A stretch of 64,000 nt of DNA from Heterohyrax brucei (GCA_028571685.1 CM053141.1:56046333-56110332), one strand, 5' to 3'. Positions 11,403 to 23,158 are shown, counted from the stretch's first letter. Notes: generated by a model from the letters alone, not told the origin. Translations and numbers: made by a program.

Positions 11403-11582
11403 GAAGCAGCCTAGGTGGTATGAGCAGTGTGCGACTGGTTGCTAACCTAAATGCTGGCCTCCAGAGAAGGTCTGCAGAACTACTTACGTAAAGATTACAA
11501 CAGAGAAAACCCCATGGAACAGTTCTGCTCTGCAGTGTATGGGTTCACCATGAATCAGAGCCGACGTGATGGTCTTTGGTTG
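11403..11582 (+). mobile_element. AfroSINE, type B, sense
   Basis: Directly follows the previous copy. Landmarks cctaggtggtatgagcagtg, ggttgctaacctaaatgctg, tacgtaaagattacaacaga, cccatggaacagttctgctc and catgaatcagagccgacgtg. Confidence 0.85.
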
Positions 11583-11626
11583 GGGAGGGTTAGTATGGTG
11601 GCTTCAACAGGAAGTGACAGTATGAA

Positions 11627-11765
11627 TTACTGTTGTTGTCCACTGTCATGAGGTTGGCTGTGACTCATGGTCACCTTATGTATAACTGAATGAAAGGTTG
11701 CCCAGACTTGAGCTATTTTTGTCATTGTTGTATGTTTGAGTCCACTGTTGTGGCTATTAAGTATA
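11627..11765 (-). mobile_element. RTE LINE 3' terminus, antisense
   Basis: Reverse complement of the RTE tail: ttgttgtccactgtcatgag, gactcatggtcaccttatgt, then tttgagtccactgttgtggc, which matches the antisense of 'gccgcaacaatgggactaag' in the 26-27 kb copy. Confidence 0.7.
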
Positions 11766-11859
11766 AGGTTGTCCTCTCTAAAGACTGAACCAGAGAAATG
11801 TAGTAGGATTACCAGGAAATTTGGGACTACTGGAGATCTATGTTGTCAATTTACCAGAA

Positions 11860-12130
11860 GCTGTTCAGGATGGTGATAGACTTTGGCGCCCTGTCATGTT
11901 CAGCCATTTAGATATAGATGTAGAGTAAGTCAGCTGAAAGATAAACTGATATTATCCAGACCATCAGTACAACTACTGCCAATGGCAAGGCCTGATACAG
12001 AATGGTTTAAGAGTGTGTTACGCAAGAGACAGGAGAGAATGTTGCAAGAAGATGAGGGAACTGACAAGTCAAGCAGCTGTATGACATTTCTACCAGGAGA
12101 CTCTAGTTTGCAAGATTATAGACACAGCTA
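11860..12130 (+). other. Unidentified segment ahead of a SINE tail
   Basis: A 98-codon open frame starts near 11883 and its end runs into a SINE tail, so it is not a host gene. The segment is less AT-rich than its surroundings and does not match any family I recognise. It may be the head of an unrecognised composite retroposon. Confidence 0.35.
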
Positions 12131-12180
12131 TGGTAAGAGTCATTATGGGTTGGAATCTACTCTATGGCACTGGGTTTAGT
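12131..12180 (+). mobile_element. AfroSINE or RTE tail fragment, sense
   Basis: gtaagagtcattatgggttg then gaatctactctatggcactg and ggtttagt match the AfroSINE tail. A T-run follows at 12185-12198. Confidence 0.65.
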
Positions 12181-12210
12181 TGTGTTTTTTTTTTTTTTAA
12201 TGGTAAGAGG

Positions 12211-12370
12211 AGGAAACCCTGTAGGCCTAGTGGTTAAGTGCTATGGCTGCTAACCAAAAGGTTGGTAGTTCACATCTATCATGTGTTCCTTGGAAACTTT
12301 TGGGGCAGGTCTACCCTGTTCTGTAGGATCACTACAGAATCAAGTTGACGGCAGTGGATTTCGGTTCTTT
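12211..12370 (+). mobile_element. AfroSINE, type A, sense
   Basis: ggaaaccctgtaggcctagt, ggctgctaaccaaaaggttg, tgttccttggaaacttttgg, tctaccctgttctgtaggat and caagttgacggcagtgg. The head shows tgtaggcctagtgg in place of box A. Confidence 0.9.
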
Positions 12371-12467
12371 ATTTTCTGTGGTAAGAAGTAAAGTGAAACT
12401 AGGTGCTCGAAAGCTTCAATGAATGCCAGAGAGGCCAGGAAGAAGTACAAAATGTGTCAAAGAGGGT

Positions 12468-12969
12468 GTTTTAGTCAGCTAGAGACACTGTAACAGAAAT
12501 ACCATGAGCAGATGGCTTTAACAAAGGAGTCCAGTAGGCTACAGATCCCAATTCAGGGTGTCTGTTTCATGGGAAGGCTTTCACTCTGTCAGATTTGGGA
12601 GAAAGTCCTTGTGTTATATCAGTTTTTGGTCGGACAGTATCTTGGCACAGGAACTTCAGGTCTGAAGGATGCACTCCTGGTACTGCTTTCCCGATGGTGT
12701 GAGGTTCCCCACTTCTCTGCTTGCTTTCCTCTCTTTTTATCTCCCATAGGATGAAAGGATAAAAGGTGGTACAAATCACACTCCAGGGAAACTCCCTGAG
12801 CAAGGATGTTGCAGTGCCATCCTAATCCTGTTTTAACATAATCATCCTATCTATCAGCCAGAGGCAGAAATTACAATGTAAAGCATAGGAAAATCACAAA
12901 ATATTGGGACTGATGGCCCAGCCAGATGGCTACATGCATTTCTGGGGAGACACAATTTGATCCATGACA
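12468..12969 (-). mobile_element. MaLR-type solo LTR, antisense
   Basis: Starts gttttagtcagctagagaca then ctgtaacagaaataccatga. It contains caggaacttcaggtctgaag, gatggtgtgaggttcccca and cctctctttttatctcccat, and ends ggagacacaatttgatccat. Shares its internal series with the LTR at 10.0 kb. Confidence 0.8.
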
Positions 12970-13440
12970 GAGGGTAACACGTATAAAGGTTTATAACTCC
13001 AAGGAACTGGGATTTTTAATTAAAGAAGAAACATTCTGGAAGTGGCAGGGAGGAATAAAGAAGATTCCTGGTCCTGTGGCATGTAAAGTATGGGGGACAA
13101 AAAAATCACGAAGAAGGGAGTACACAGCAAGAGAAGGGTAGAGAATGAACCAAGATCCTTACAGGAGTCTTTATGATCCTTCAACAGCACAGGGCTTGGC
13201 ACAGTGCCAAACACATACAGGTCTGAACAAATACGTGGGATTGAACTAACAGAAATTTCAAAATATTATCAATTCTGCAGACAAAACAACCTAGGATACT
13301 GGGCTTTAGGAAAAGGCCAGGATAGATGGAGCAAGAGACTTGGAATGTATAAAGGCAGGGGTGAAATAAAGAAATGACCTAACCATCAAATGAGTAGCTC
13401 CCATTGCAGTCTCAGCTATTTTCTACCCCAGTGCCTCATC
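12970..13440. other. No gene; possible short L2 or MIR 3' remnant
   Basis: Only 13170-13250 resembles anything known: ggcttggcacagtgccaaac then ctgaacaaatacgtggg recalls the L2/MIR 3' end. The rest is anonymous. Confidence 0.35.
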
Positions 13441-13606
13441 CTTGGAAACTCTAGTAGCATAATGGTTAAGTGTTATGTCTGCTAACCAGAAGGCTGGCAG
13501 TTCAAATTCACCAGGGGCTCCTCAGACACTCTATAGAGCAGTTCTACTGTGTCCTTATAAGGTTTCTAGGAGTCAGAATCAACTGGACAGGGTTTGGGTT
13601 TGGTTT
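13441..13606 (+). mobile_element. AfroSINE, type A, sense
   Basis: cttggaaactctagtagcat, gtctgctaaccagaaggctg, cagttcaaattcaccagggg, gagcagttctactgtgtcct and gagtcagaatcaactggaca. The tail runs into gggtttggtttgg. Confidence 0.9.
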
Positions 13607-13654
13607 GGCCTTACCATTTTCTTTGACATTTTGCTTATTATTTGTCTTCCTTTC

Positions 13655-13841
13655 TAGATTTCTTAGTTTAATGACTCACTCCCTAAAACCCTCTAAGCTC
13701 AGGCATCATTTCTTTTGTTTAGCACTGTATATTATGCATATTTCATATAAGTTGTAACTGATTCAACAGCAATGGGTTTTGAATATGGGCCTAGTATAGT
13801 GTCTGGCAAATACAAAGTGCTCTAAAAATACTGAATGAACA
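13655..13841 (+). repeat. L2 LINE 3' end, sense, with SINE-tail insert
   Basis: gcactgtatattatgcatat and tagtatagtgtctggcaaat, then agtgctctaaaaatactgaa, follow the L2 3'-end pattern (cagcacctagcacagtgcctggcaca...). A 34-base AfroSINE-tail-like block interrupts it at 13748-13781. Confidence 0.55.
13748..13781 (+). mobile_element. AfroSINE tail fragment
   Basis: gttgtaactgattcaacagc then aatgggttttg matches only the last ~34 bases of the SINE. Either a severely 5'-truncated insertion or the remnant of a deletion. Confidence 0.6.
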
Positions 13842-14439
13842 AAATGCATATGAGAAAAACTTGGTTAGATGTAACTCATTTAAGTCATGTTATCCAGAGA
13901 AAGATGGAAATTAGTTCAAGATTCCTGTGGATACTTTCTTTTAGATGGACTGACACTTAGTAACAAAAGGATAAGAAAAGAATAATGTGTATCAGTTTCT
14001 AGGCAACACATCAGGGAAACCAGATATGGGGTTACACAGCCCCATCTGAAGGACAAGCTTGGGAGTGGCCAAGCAAGATGTGGGTCAAGCTCCTCCTTCT
14101 CCACTTTTCAAAGTCCTGCCCCATGTACACACAAACCGATCTCATCCCTAAAATGACCCCATTCTGAGCCACCGGTGTCTCGCAGGGTGTCAATTTCCTG
14201 TTCTAACAGACTACTATAATCCTAGGTGCTGTACTACACCATGACTTTACAGATCTGAACTGTCACATATTTGCTGCTCATTAGCATGCACATGTGAGTC
14301 AAATGTACATAGATATAAGTCAGTTTATCTTTTAGATTAGAAACCCTTAAAAGCAGGGGAATGTCATCTCTGTACTATAATCTTTGGTTCGTTAACTCAG
14401 TTTGTTTAGGTCAAGGTTAAGAGTTTAATCTCTGAATAA

Positions 14440-14605
14440 ACCAAAGAAACCCAAACCCATTGTTCTAAGGTTGATTCCAATTCATAGTGACCCTATAGGA
14501 CACAGCAGAACTGCTCCATCAGGTTCCCAAGGGGCATCTGGTAGATTTAAACTGGCAGTCTTTTGGTTGGCAGCCAAACTCCTCACCACTATGCTACCAC
14601 GGTTT
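14440..14605 (-). mobile_element. AfroSINE, type A, antisense
   Basis: aacccaaacccattgttcta, ccaattcatagtgaccctat, aggacacagcagaactgctc, ggcatctggtagatttaaac and tcttttggttggcagccaaa. A possible 7-bp duplication, taatctc, lies on both sides. Confidence 0.9.
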
Positions 14606-15084
14606 CTAATCTCCCAATTGACTAATTTTGCTTTGCTTCACTGTTTCACAATACCTCCAACTCAGATATTCTCAGCACACTGAGAAGTGTTAAGGAGAGA
14701 CAGAATAATACAGGAAAAAAAACTAACATTCAAATAAAAATTTCCAACTCCACTACTGCAAACACCATATGTTACAATGAACAGCAGAGAAATTCCAAAG
14801 CACCTGAAAAATGAGTTGAGAAAACAAAAAAGGTTTACATAATCCAAAATTCCCGACTGCAGAAATATGTAAATATATATTTAAAGTTGAAATATATGGC
14901 CATCCTATTCAATGTAAAGTCAAATAAATTTATGTTAAAGTAAAATGTAGTCTTCTCATTCCACTAACCATAAACACAGAGGTTCAGAGCTGGGAAGGAC
15001 CTTGCAGACCAGCCTCCACATTTTGTAGATGAAGTAACCAAACCCGGAGAAGAGTGACTTGCAGCATCCTGAGGAGGCAAAGTG

Positions 15085-15490
15085 GTGCAGTGGGAAGACC
15101 AGAGACTCTTGATGACAGAGACACTTGCTTCTGATCCCTGATCTTCCACTCCTTATCAGTGTGATACTGAGGAACTTTCTTCTCTCAAATCTTTCCTTTT
15201 CCGAGAATTAGCGGTAATCATCAGCTCTGGCATATTGGAAGGAGCCCTGGTCTTGCAGAGGTTAAGGTGATCAACCGCTCATTCAAAGGTCAGCCGTTCA
15301 AAACCACCAGCAGCTCCATGACTATGTGGGGGAAAGATGTGGCAGTCTTCTTCCACAGAGGTTTACAGCCTTGGTTACCTTATGGGTTCTCTGTGGGTCA
15401 GAATCAACCTGATAGGAGTAGGTTTATGGCATATTGGAGAGGCATGTGAAGATTAAACCTGACAGTAAACGTGAAACGCCTGGCAAAGAA
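15085..15490 (+). repeat. MIR SINE split by an AfroSINE
   Basis: The left part (15085-15227) has gtggtgcagtgggaagacca, gatccctgatcttccact and gtgatactgaggaacttt. The right part (15439-15490) has ggcatgtgaagattaaacct and gaaacgcctggca. Together they follow the order of a full MIR: tRNA-like head, core, 'gattaaatgagata', 'cgcctggca'. The inserted AfroSINE at 15241-15426 separates them. Confidence 0.8.
15241..15426 (+). mobile_element. AfroSINE, type B, inserted in a MIR
   Basis: Intact start ggagccctggtcttgcagag, then caaaggtcagccgttcaaaa, gtgggggaaagatgtggca, acagccttggttaccttatg and gggtcagaatcaacctgata. A perfect 12-bp target duplication, tggcatattgga, flanks it at 15228-15239 and 15427-15438. 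Confidence 0.95.
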
Positions 15491-15576
15491 CTGCCAGGTG
15501 AAAATGGCAGGAGAAAACCAGATTAGAGAGTCTTCCCCTAAAGCCTAATGGAATAAACTCAGAGTCCCTGTAGCTG

Positions 15577-15616
15577 TTGTTGTTATTTGCTGTTGAGTCA
15601 ATTCATAATCACTATT
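15577..15616 (-). mobile_element. SINE/RTE tail fragment, antisense
   Basis: gttgttgttatttgctgttg then agtcaattcataatcact is the antisense tail only. An 11-G run follows at 15619-15629. Confidence 0.55.
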
Positions 15617-15794
15617 AAGGGGGGGGGGGAGTAAAAATGTTGATAGAAACCAAGCAAGTTAAGGAGAACTTCATATCATAATCTTTACAAAGTCGTACCC
15701 AGCAGCAGAAGATTTGGGGGGAGGCTGACAGGGAGCAAGACTTTCAGTCTCACAATGAAACGGGATGCAAAGGGCATGTTCTCACACTCCAAAC

Positions 15795-15975
15795 GAAGCC
15801 CACTGCCATACAGTTGACCCTCACTCCCAGTGACCCTACAGGACAGAGCACAGTGTTTCAAAGGCAGTAAGCTTTACACAATCAGACGGCCACATCTTTC
15901 TCCCACAGAGCGGCTGGTGGACTTGCGACCCCGACCTTTTGGCTAGAAACCAAGCACTGCGCCATCTGGGCTCCT
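15795..15975 (-). mobile_element. AfroSINE, type B, antisense
   Basis: gaagcccactgccatacagt, cccagtgaccctacaggaca, gtaagctttacacaatcag, gccacatctttctcccacag, gagcggctggtggacttgcg and gcactgcgccatctgggctc. The copy keeps a complete head and all type B blocks. Confidence 0.9.
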
Positions 15976-15991
15976 TAAGGGAAGGTTAAGA

Positions 15992-16126
15992 CTTGTTGCT
16001 GGTGAATTGATTGTGACTCACTGTAACCCTAGAGAGCAGGGTGGGACTGCCCCATAGGGTTTCCAAGGAGCAGCTGGCAGCTTTTTGGTTAGCAGCGAGT
16101 TCTTAACTACTGTACCACCAAGGCTC
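15992..16126 (-). mobile_element. AfroSINE, type A, antisense
   Basis: gttgctggtgaattgattgt, ctgccccatagggtttccaa, ggagcagctggcagcttttt and ggttagcagcgagttcttaa. The B-box portion between the body and the head is deleted. Confidence 0.9.
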
Positions 16127-16554
16127 TAAGTGAAAGAAAGTTAGGGGTCAAAATTCTGAAAACTATCATTAACAGCTCTTAATTTGGGAAAAACAGATCT
16201 GGGTAGCATTTAGGCAGCCTGAGGAAAGATGTAAAAATCCATCCCCTGGGGAAAACTTCCTGCCACTGTAGGATCTCCTCAGACACCGAAAATAAAATAA
16301 AGGAACACCATTTTGATTTTTCATGCTTGGAAGGAAATGAGAAGAAAAGACAGATGAATCATAATCAAGCAAAACCAATAAATTACAGTTCAATTCTGTT
16401 CTAACACTGTATGCAGAATCCTAATAAATTCAACCACGTATGTGGAATCTCATTATGGTAAAGTTAATGAAATAAGGACAGAGGCTGAGATGAAGGGAGG
16501 GAAAGGGCTAGCCAACTGCTAATCGTGTTAAATCTGAGTTTGTGCTAACACTGG

Positions 16555-16620
16555 GCATGCTGGGGTGGATGTGAACTGCCAACCTCTCAGGGGCGAGTAC
16601 ATAATGGTTTCTGCCACCCC
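16555..16620 (-). mobile_element. Probable AfroSINE head fragment, antisense
   Basis: ctggggtggatgtgaactgc, caacctctcaggggcgagta and aatggtttctgccacccc resemble the B-box and head part of a type D copy. No body or tail, so the identity is tentative. Confidence 0.45.
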
Positions 16621-17657
16621 AGAATTCCAGTATCAGGGTTTACTGTATATTCAGTACCAAATAAGGTTTTTAACCAAGAGAAAATAAACAAGACCATGTG
16701 AACAAGTATGTGTGTGTGTTGGGGGAAGAGATGACAATCAGGGAAGAAGAACGATAGCAATTCCTTCCCCTCCTGGGGATTAACAAAGCTATGATTAAAA
16801 CCCATGGGTTCATTTCCACTCCACTGGGTGGGAAAGAATGGCAGCACCTAAAGAGGTAAGTAGGGCTTGATAAAGGACGGAAACACCTCCAGCTGACCTT
16901 CTCAGTCAAAGGAAAAGGTCTGTTATTCCCTCCTTGAGTTGGAGAAATAATACAAAGCCAGAGACGGAGAACCTGACATCCTTACCACTCTGCAAAAATA
17001 TATTTGTGACTAGGTAGAGTGACACTTTGAGATAAGGTGTTGAACACACTTAATGAGGAAAAGCAGAATCCAGACCCTTTGACTGCACATAGCTTCAGCT
17101 CAACCCTAACCCTTCCCCAGCATGAGAGCCCCCACCCCTTCCCCAGCAAGAGGGTTTTTGCTCCTTGCCCAGAATGTGGGTCAACGGGCCCTCAAGTCTC
17201 ACACTGAATGAAGCTTGGAGTATGAGGCACAAAGGTTTGATGACATAATGTAAAAAGGAAGATAAAGGCAACCGGTCAGCACTACAGAGCAAAGGGGAGC
17301 TCTTGAGGAAGTTGTTCATAGTAAATACAAGTCTACCAAAGAGAAAAGAGTATGCCAATCAGCAGGTCTACTAGAGCAAAGAGAGAAGAAAAGAAAGGAA
17401 GAAGGGAGAGCAGTAAGCAAGAATCTGTCTTCAAAGAAAACACAGCCCCCAAGCCACAACAAAAATAAGTTACCATGACAGCTAGCTAAGGTTGCACTAC
17501 AGAATTACAGAAACTATGAATTCCGTAAGACATGAGTGATCGGTTAAAAGAGTGAGGTATAAAAGGAGGTTGCAGAAGGAAGCAAGCAACTAGGGAGCAA
17601 AACTATACCATCACAGAACTAATAAATAAATTTGAAATTAAAGCAGCAGAATGCCAA

Positions 17658-17692
17658 GCCAAAGCCAAGTGCCATCGAATTGGATCCGGCAG
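17658..17692 (-). mobile_element. AfroSINE tail fragment, antisense
   Basis: gccaaagccaagtgccatcg then aattggatccggcag matches the start of an antisense copy only. The rest is absent. Confidence 0.5.
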
Positions 17693-17960
17693 ATTTAAAG
17701 AATTAGATACACACAAAAAATCAAAATCAAAACACTTGTAATGACAATGAATACAAAAGATAATGTTACAGAGATTAAGACAATTCAGGGAAAAAAGATA
17801 CGGAGGACAGATACTGATAAACTAACATCAGCAGCTAACTATGTCCACTGGTAAATAGTAGCACATTTTTTCCTACCTCACTGCCATCATCGTGTATGTT
17901 AAAACAATGGTTCATGGTCCTTTGCCTTACATAAGCCTCCCTACAAAAGCAAAGAATAAT

Positions 17961-17987
17961 ACTAATAAGTAAAAAATACTTATTAGT
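17961..17987. repeat. Perfect 11-bp inverted repeat with 5-nt loop
   Basis: actaataagta at 17961-17971 is followed by five A and then its exact reverse complement tacttattagt at 17977-17987. It is AT-rich, and a related direct copy (attaataagta) follows within 20 bases. Confidence 0.8.
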
Positions 17988-20203
17988 GAAAAAATATTAA
18001 TAAGTAAAAATAAACTAATAATTTTGCATAATTTGCCTTGATGCATATTACTTTGTAGAGTTTGAGATCTGATATTTGTATAATGATGGCTCTCCTGAAG
18101 AGAAGTGCTAGAAATTTCATCCTATATTTGCAAACTGATGTTACTCTTATTCGATAAATATAAAAGTGAAATCTGGAAGCAATCTAGTAATAGAGAAGTA
18201 TTAGTTTATGCTTCTGGAGTCTTTATCTAGTAGATTTCCAAAGCAGCTGCCTTCTACAGAGAATTAAAATACTCCTCACACACACAGATCCACAAATCAT
18301 TATCTTTCACTGCCATCCTAAAAAAACAAGTATTGGCTCTTAAGTTTAGAAATTTCTCCGAGTGCAAATAATACTCAAACTACAACAAAATCTTACATTC
18401 TAAAAAAAGATCCTGCCAGACAAAAGCCACACAATGTTTATCACAAAGAAAATGCTTGATAAATATTATTTGGATGAAAGCCCTGAATTCATGCAGGACA
18501 ACAATTAAACAACTAAAGTTCACTGGACCCACAGCATGGTTCAGAACTCAGAATCTCCGACTCAAGTCAGTGCTCTTCACTTGATGCTATTCACAGATTG
18601 GCTATGTAGCCAGCACTTGACTCAGTGTCCAGATTTCTACAAGATGAAGTGTTTTGTTCATGAATACACCTAAAATAATAAAGAATGAGTCATTATGTAA
18701 TTAAACATGAATAATGAGGGAAGAACTTACAGCAGCTTCACTTCCATCTTCAACTGAAAAATAGGAAGTCGCCTATTTAAAAAGTCACTGTGTTTAAAAT
18801 GGATCTTTTTTTAATGCCTTTATAATACAATCAAGGGACCAAGTTTTGCAATTTGTTCTTGAGAATCAGGACGTACAACTTCTTCCTCATTTAAAATGCT
18901 GACATGGAAGACAGCGTGCATATGATCAAACACACTTGACTCAAAATACAGCATTAATGGGTTTGCTTATCTTCCAAGAATACGTCTCCTTGAACACTGG
19001 TTTGTTTCATAGTTCTCACTTTTCTGGAGGGCTTGGCTTAGTCCAAAAATGCCATGGCACACATACAAGAGCTAACCTCTTATATTTTGAAATGGAACAA
19101 AACAAAACAAGGAACAAATACTCTGACAGGATATTCTATCACATTAGCTCAAAGCATTGAACTTTATCAAGTTGATGAAAGGTTTCACTAAGTTTGAAAT
19201 ACTACAAGGAACTCTTTCCAAAAGACTGCTGCATATGTGAAGAGTGAAAACAGAAATCTTAAATTAGGATGGGAGCATCAACAAATGAATAATAAAGAAG
19301 GCAAGTGTCTTTGCTGAATGCCTGTATGCTAACAAAACGGCTCGCTTAGATCATGAGCAAATATTTGTTGGCAAACTTTGTTTAAATGAGGCAGAGAAAA
19401 AGGAGCTGCATTACCGTGAAAAATAAATGGCGAGTAAAACTATGAACATGAATGCTACAATTTGACGATTATGGGAAAGATCAGCCAAGTCATAAAATAG
19501 GTTTAAAAGTACGCAGTGCATAAAACAGAGAGGGATCACTTCTAACAAGACAAAGAGAGATTTCTAAGAACAGAAATACCATGGCCTAATGATGGCTGGT
19601 CGGTTGGGGAGCAGCCCCAGTTTGGGTTTCTGTTAACAGTGTGAGAGAGGAGTACTTCTGAAGAAGCGTCTGAGACAAAAGTGGGCTTCAGTCATCTTCT
19701 GTTCTGTACACCAAACTCACACTATCTACTCACGGCTTTTTCTCACTGGATTGCTTATTCACAAGATTTTTTTTGCCATCAAATACAGGCTACTTCTCTA
19801 TTCTGGGGTCAGAAACAAGCTGGATTTCATGTTCTCTCATTACTAATCCCAGGCAACAAATTCAAATAATCCACTACTACACTTGTGCACCAATAAAGAA
19901 ATTTTCTATCCCAGTTTTCCATGATTTTTTTTTTAAAGCAAATTTCATGCAAGCCAGCAGGTCACCGTGAGTCCTAAAACTTTATTCCCCCAGTGATACT
20001 TGGAACATTTTCCTTTTGGACTTCATTAAACATAATGTTCTAAGCATTATGAGTGCTCTAAGGTATTCCTGAATAATAACCAAAATTGCAGAGTAGAAGT
20101 AAGTCGCAATTAAAATCGCAGAGAAGGACTGGAACAGGGAGACTGAGAAATAACAACAAAGCATCTGTTACTGAAGATTGTTGGCCTGGTGATCTAGATT
20201 GGG

Positions 20204-20490
20204 GGGGTCAGCAAACTGGGCCAGAGGGCCAAATCCCTCTGACAGACTGTTTCTGGATGGCCTACAGGAGCCAACAATGGTTTTTTATATTTTTAAGTGG
20301 TTGAGAAAAAAAACCAAAATAATATTTTGTGACACATAAAATAATAGGAAAGTCAAATTTCAAAGTCCACAAATAAGGTTTGACTGGAACACAGTCGGGC
20401 TTATGTGTAGCAATCAAGTGATCAGTATGACCTGTAAAGGCATGCAAATATTTACTGTCTGACCATTTACAGAGAAGTTTGCCAACCCTA
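20204..20490 (-). mobile_element. hAT/Charlie-type MER1-like DNA transposon
   Basis: The left end ggggtcagcaaactgggcca and right end gagaagtttgccaaccct form imperfect inverted termini. Between them are gggccaaatccctctgacag, gtttgactggaacacagtcg and atgcaaatatttactgtctg then accatttacag, the series typical of small non-autonomous MER1-group elements. No transposase. The exact family name is not resolved. Confidence 0.75.
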
Positions 20491-20755
20491 AAGGATATCA
20501 GTGCTTCTCATACCATCTGTGGTGAAGGACCTGGTGTAACTTGTTTTTGTTTTCTCATCCACCATGGATCTGAGCTACACTGTTGCAGAACAAAAAAAAA
20601 ATCATGTACTTGGATGTCACAGCAATGTCAAACTGCTATAAGTTCCCAACAGTTTACTCTCAATTTCCGTATTTATTCAGTTGCAGGCTGGAACAAACAT
20701 TTTGCAGACTGGAACAAGTCCGTAGAATGTATTTTGAAAAGCACTCGTCCATATA

Positions 20756-20928
20756 ATCTAACAACAACAAGAAAAAAATCCACTGCCACTGAGTCTATTT
20801 CAACTCACAGAGACCTTGTGGCACAGAGTAGAACTGCCCCACAGATTTTCCAAGAAGCATTTAGTAGATTCAACCTACTAATCCCTTGGTTAGCCACTGT
20901 ACCACTTAACCACTATGTCAACAGGGCT
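20756..20928 (-). mobile_element. AfroSINE, type A, antisense
   Basis: atctaacaacaacaagaaaa, ccactgccactgagtctatt, gtagaactgccccacagatt, atttagtagattcaacctac and ccacttaaccactatgtcaa. An 8-bp direct repeat, tccatata, flanks it at 20748-20755 and 20929-20936. Its 3' side carries an RTE-like aacaacaa tail. Confidence 0.9.
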
Positions 20929-20993
20929 TCCATATACCCATAGAATACAACCTTTTGAAAAGCTCCCTTCCTTCGACCTACTTTTTGATATAA

Positions 20994-21249
20994 CCAAAGC
21001 TAAACCCATGGCTGTTAAGTCAGTTTCAACTCTCAGCAACCCTACAAAGGAAAGGAAGGTCCTATCATGTGGAGTCCTTTCTGTTGTCTGAATTACTTCC
21101 CTAATATCAGGCAAACATGGCCACGTGAGAACCAGAGCAGATATGTCCCATTAGGTTTTAAGGGCTGTAAGTCTTTATGGGGACAGACGCTCAGGCCTTT
21201 TCATTTGTGGAACCATTAGTGGTTGCTTAACCACTGTGCCACTGGGACA
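20994..21249 (-). mobile_element. AfroSINE, type B, antisense, interrupted
   Basis: The first part (aaagctaaacccatggctgt, tcaactctcagcaaccctac) and second part (ccagagcagatatgtcccat, gggctgtaagtctttatggg, ggttgcttaaccactgtgcc) belong to one SINE. About 76 bases of foreign sequence (21045-21120) separate them and recur inverted near 24.1 kb. Confidence 0.8.
21045..21135 (-). repeat. Unidentified repeat, inverted match to 24.13-24.22 kb
   Basis: The reverse complement of this block matches 24133-24222 with about ten differences in 85 bases by eye. Shared blocks include gtgatattagggaagtaat-like and aggaccttcctt sequences. The family is unknown. Confidence 0.6.
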
Positions 21250-22404
21250 TCAGTAAATAAATACATACACACCTGGATAACATTAAAGTAGTTTCAAGTA
21301 TCTTATTCTGTTGAGTGTTACACTTTAAAATTATAATTATTGTTTTTCTCTTACCAGGTATCCACAGTATATAATATTTTACTGCTCTTTTAGACTGCAT
21401 GAAAGAACAAAAGCTGTCCTTTACATTCATGCTCTCGACAATGATAATTCAAATTTTATACACAAAACAATTAATACAATTTTTTTTTTGGACAATCTGT
21501 GCTGTGACTTTGGAATTGTGTGTGAAAGAAGAGAATGAAAGAATTGGACCTTGCACAGGGATAAAAAGGTTTTATGTTTAAATTTTTAAAAGGTTGAAAA
21601 GACTTTTTAATGCTTGCTTTATAATAGTAAAGTCTGTTGATATGTCAAAGGCCACAAAAGCAATTTTTAGCTTAGGTACAAAAAGTGCTTTGGGCTTGTT
21701 TTATATGACAGCCTCTGGTTTTACTATTGCATTAAAAAAAAGAATCTGAGAAATCATCTCCATGAAACTTTTTTTTTTCCCTGACAAAATTTAGTAGTGA
21801 CTTACTTTCAAATTTCTATAATTACTCCAGAGGGAAATACTTACTTAATTCTACTGTGATTTTTAAGAAATGAAATGATGTCTAAACATTTCTAAACACT
21901 AACAAAGGTAAAATTCCATTGTTGGGCCAATGATTTTTACATTATTATGTGTCAGATGATGAAACATTTGAACAGGAAACCACACCTTGATTTTACAATG
22001 TAAGTAGAAATAAAGTCTGAAAAAAGAACTCAAGGTGTGTTAAGTAAGTGAAAAGAGAAAATAATCCTTAAGCCTGTTTTATTCCATGACAAATCTTTTC
22101 TTTCTTTGTTGTTACACAAGAATGTTGTTGCTAGCATAGGATGCAATGTTCAAGCCAGACGGAATATAACACAGTTGTAGAATGAACTTGTGCAAATGTT
22201 CACTGCTACACAGCTATACTGTCATAAAGAAGTCAAAATAGTAAGATACACTAGTTCAGAACAATGACATAATGTTTATAAATATTTACATGTATGCTGA
22301 ACAAGATGATTACTAAGAGATGCAGCTGTGCTATAGAAAGAAAACTGGGACTTGCCTGGAGCTCTCATTTTGCCAATTACTAGGCTCCTCACTCTTGTGC
22401 AAAT
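21250..22404. other. No gene or recognisable repeat; AT-rich
   Basis: About 1.2 kb of AT-rich unique-looking sequence. The only open frames (60-67 codons) carry no motifs. Confidence 0.5.
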
Positions 22405-23034
22405 AAATGGATAAATGAAGAAGAGATTGCAGTTATCACAGACTGCATTTTACTTGGATCCATAAGCCATGCCCATAGAAGCAAGAGTAAAGAAATCAAA
22501 TGACGCATTATGTTGGGAGAATCTGCTGCAAAAGACCTTTCTCAAGTGCTGAGAAGCAAACATGTCCCTTTAAGGACTAAGATACATCTGACCCAAGTCA
22601 TGGTGTTTTCAACTACCTCATTTGTATGTGAAAGCTGCACAAACAAATAAGGGAGACTGAAGAAGAATTGATGCCTCTGAATTATGACGCTGGCAAACAA
22701 TAAAGAATATATTATGGACTGCCAAAAGAATGAACAAATCTACCTTGGAAGAAGTACAAGCCAGAATGCTCCTTAGAAGCATGATGGCAATACTTTGTCT
22801 CACATCATACTCTGGACATGTTATCAGAAGGGACCAGTCCCTGAAGGACAACACCATGTTTGGTAAAGTAAGTGGTCAGTGAAGAGCAGAAGACCCTCAA
22901 CAAGATAGACTGACACACTGGCTGCCACAATGGACTCAAGCATAACAATGATTGTGAAAATGGTGCAGCACAGGGCAGTGTTCCCTTTCGCTGTCCATAG
23001 GGTTGGCGTGGCTTGTCAGCGCCTAACCACAACA
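22405..23034 (+). mobile_element. RTE (BovB-like) LINE 3' part
   Basis: Covers the C-terminal coding region and 3' tail: gcattttacttggatccata, atctgctgcaaaagaccttt, tcatggtgttttcaacta, atggactgccaaaagaatga, gaatgctccttagaagcatg, accagtccctgaaggacaac and cagcgcctaaccacaaca. Multiple frameshifts and stops. It ends directly before a MIR remnant. Confidence 0.9.
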
Positions 23035-23036
23035 TG

Positions 23037-23158
23037 GTCTTGTGCAAGTCACTTAACTTCTCTGGGCTTCACTGTCTTATCCGTAAAATAAAAGAAATAC
23101 TGCCTATATCAGAATTTAAGACGATAATACAGGTGCCTTTGCAAAATATAAAGCACTA
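23037..23158 (+). repeat. MIR remnant, sense
   Basis: cttgtgcaagtcacttaact then tctctgggcttcactgtctt, atccgtaaaataaaagaaat and ataaagcact match the MIR core and 3' half in order. Confidence 0.7.

Larger units (their letters stand above)
16621..20203. other. SINE-poor, mostly unique sequence; no gene recognised
   Basis: About 3.6 kb with only a 35-base SINE fragment at 17658-17692. Open frames of 60-87 codons lie on both strands and none shows family motifs. An 11-bp perfect inverted repeat lies at 17961-17987. I see nothing coding, though conserved regulatory elements cannot be excluded without alignment. Confidence 0.5.
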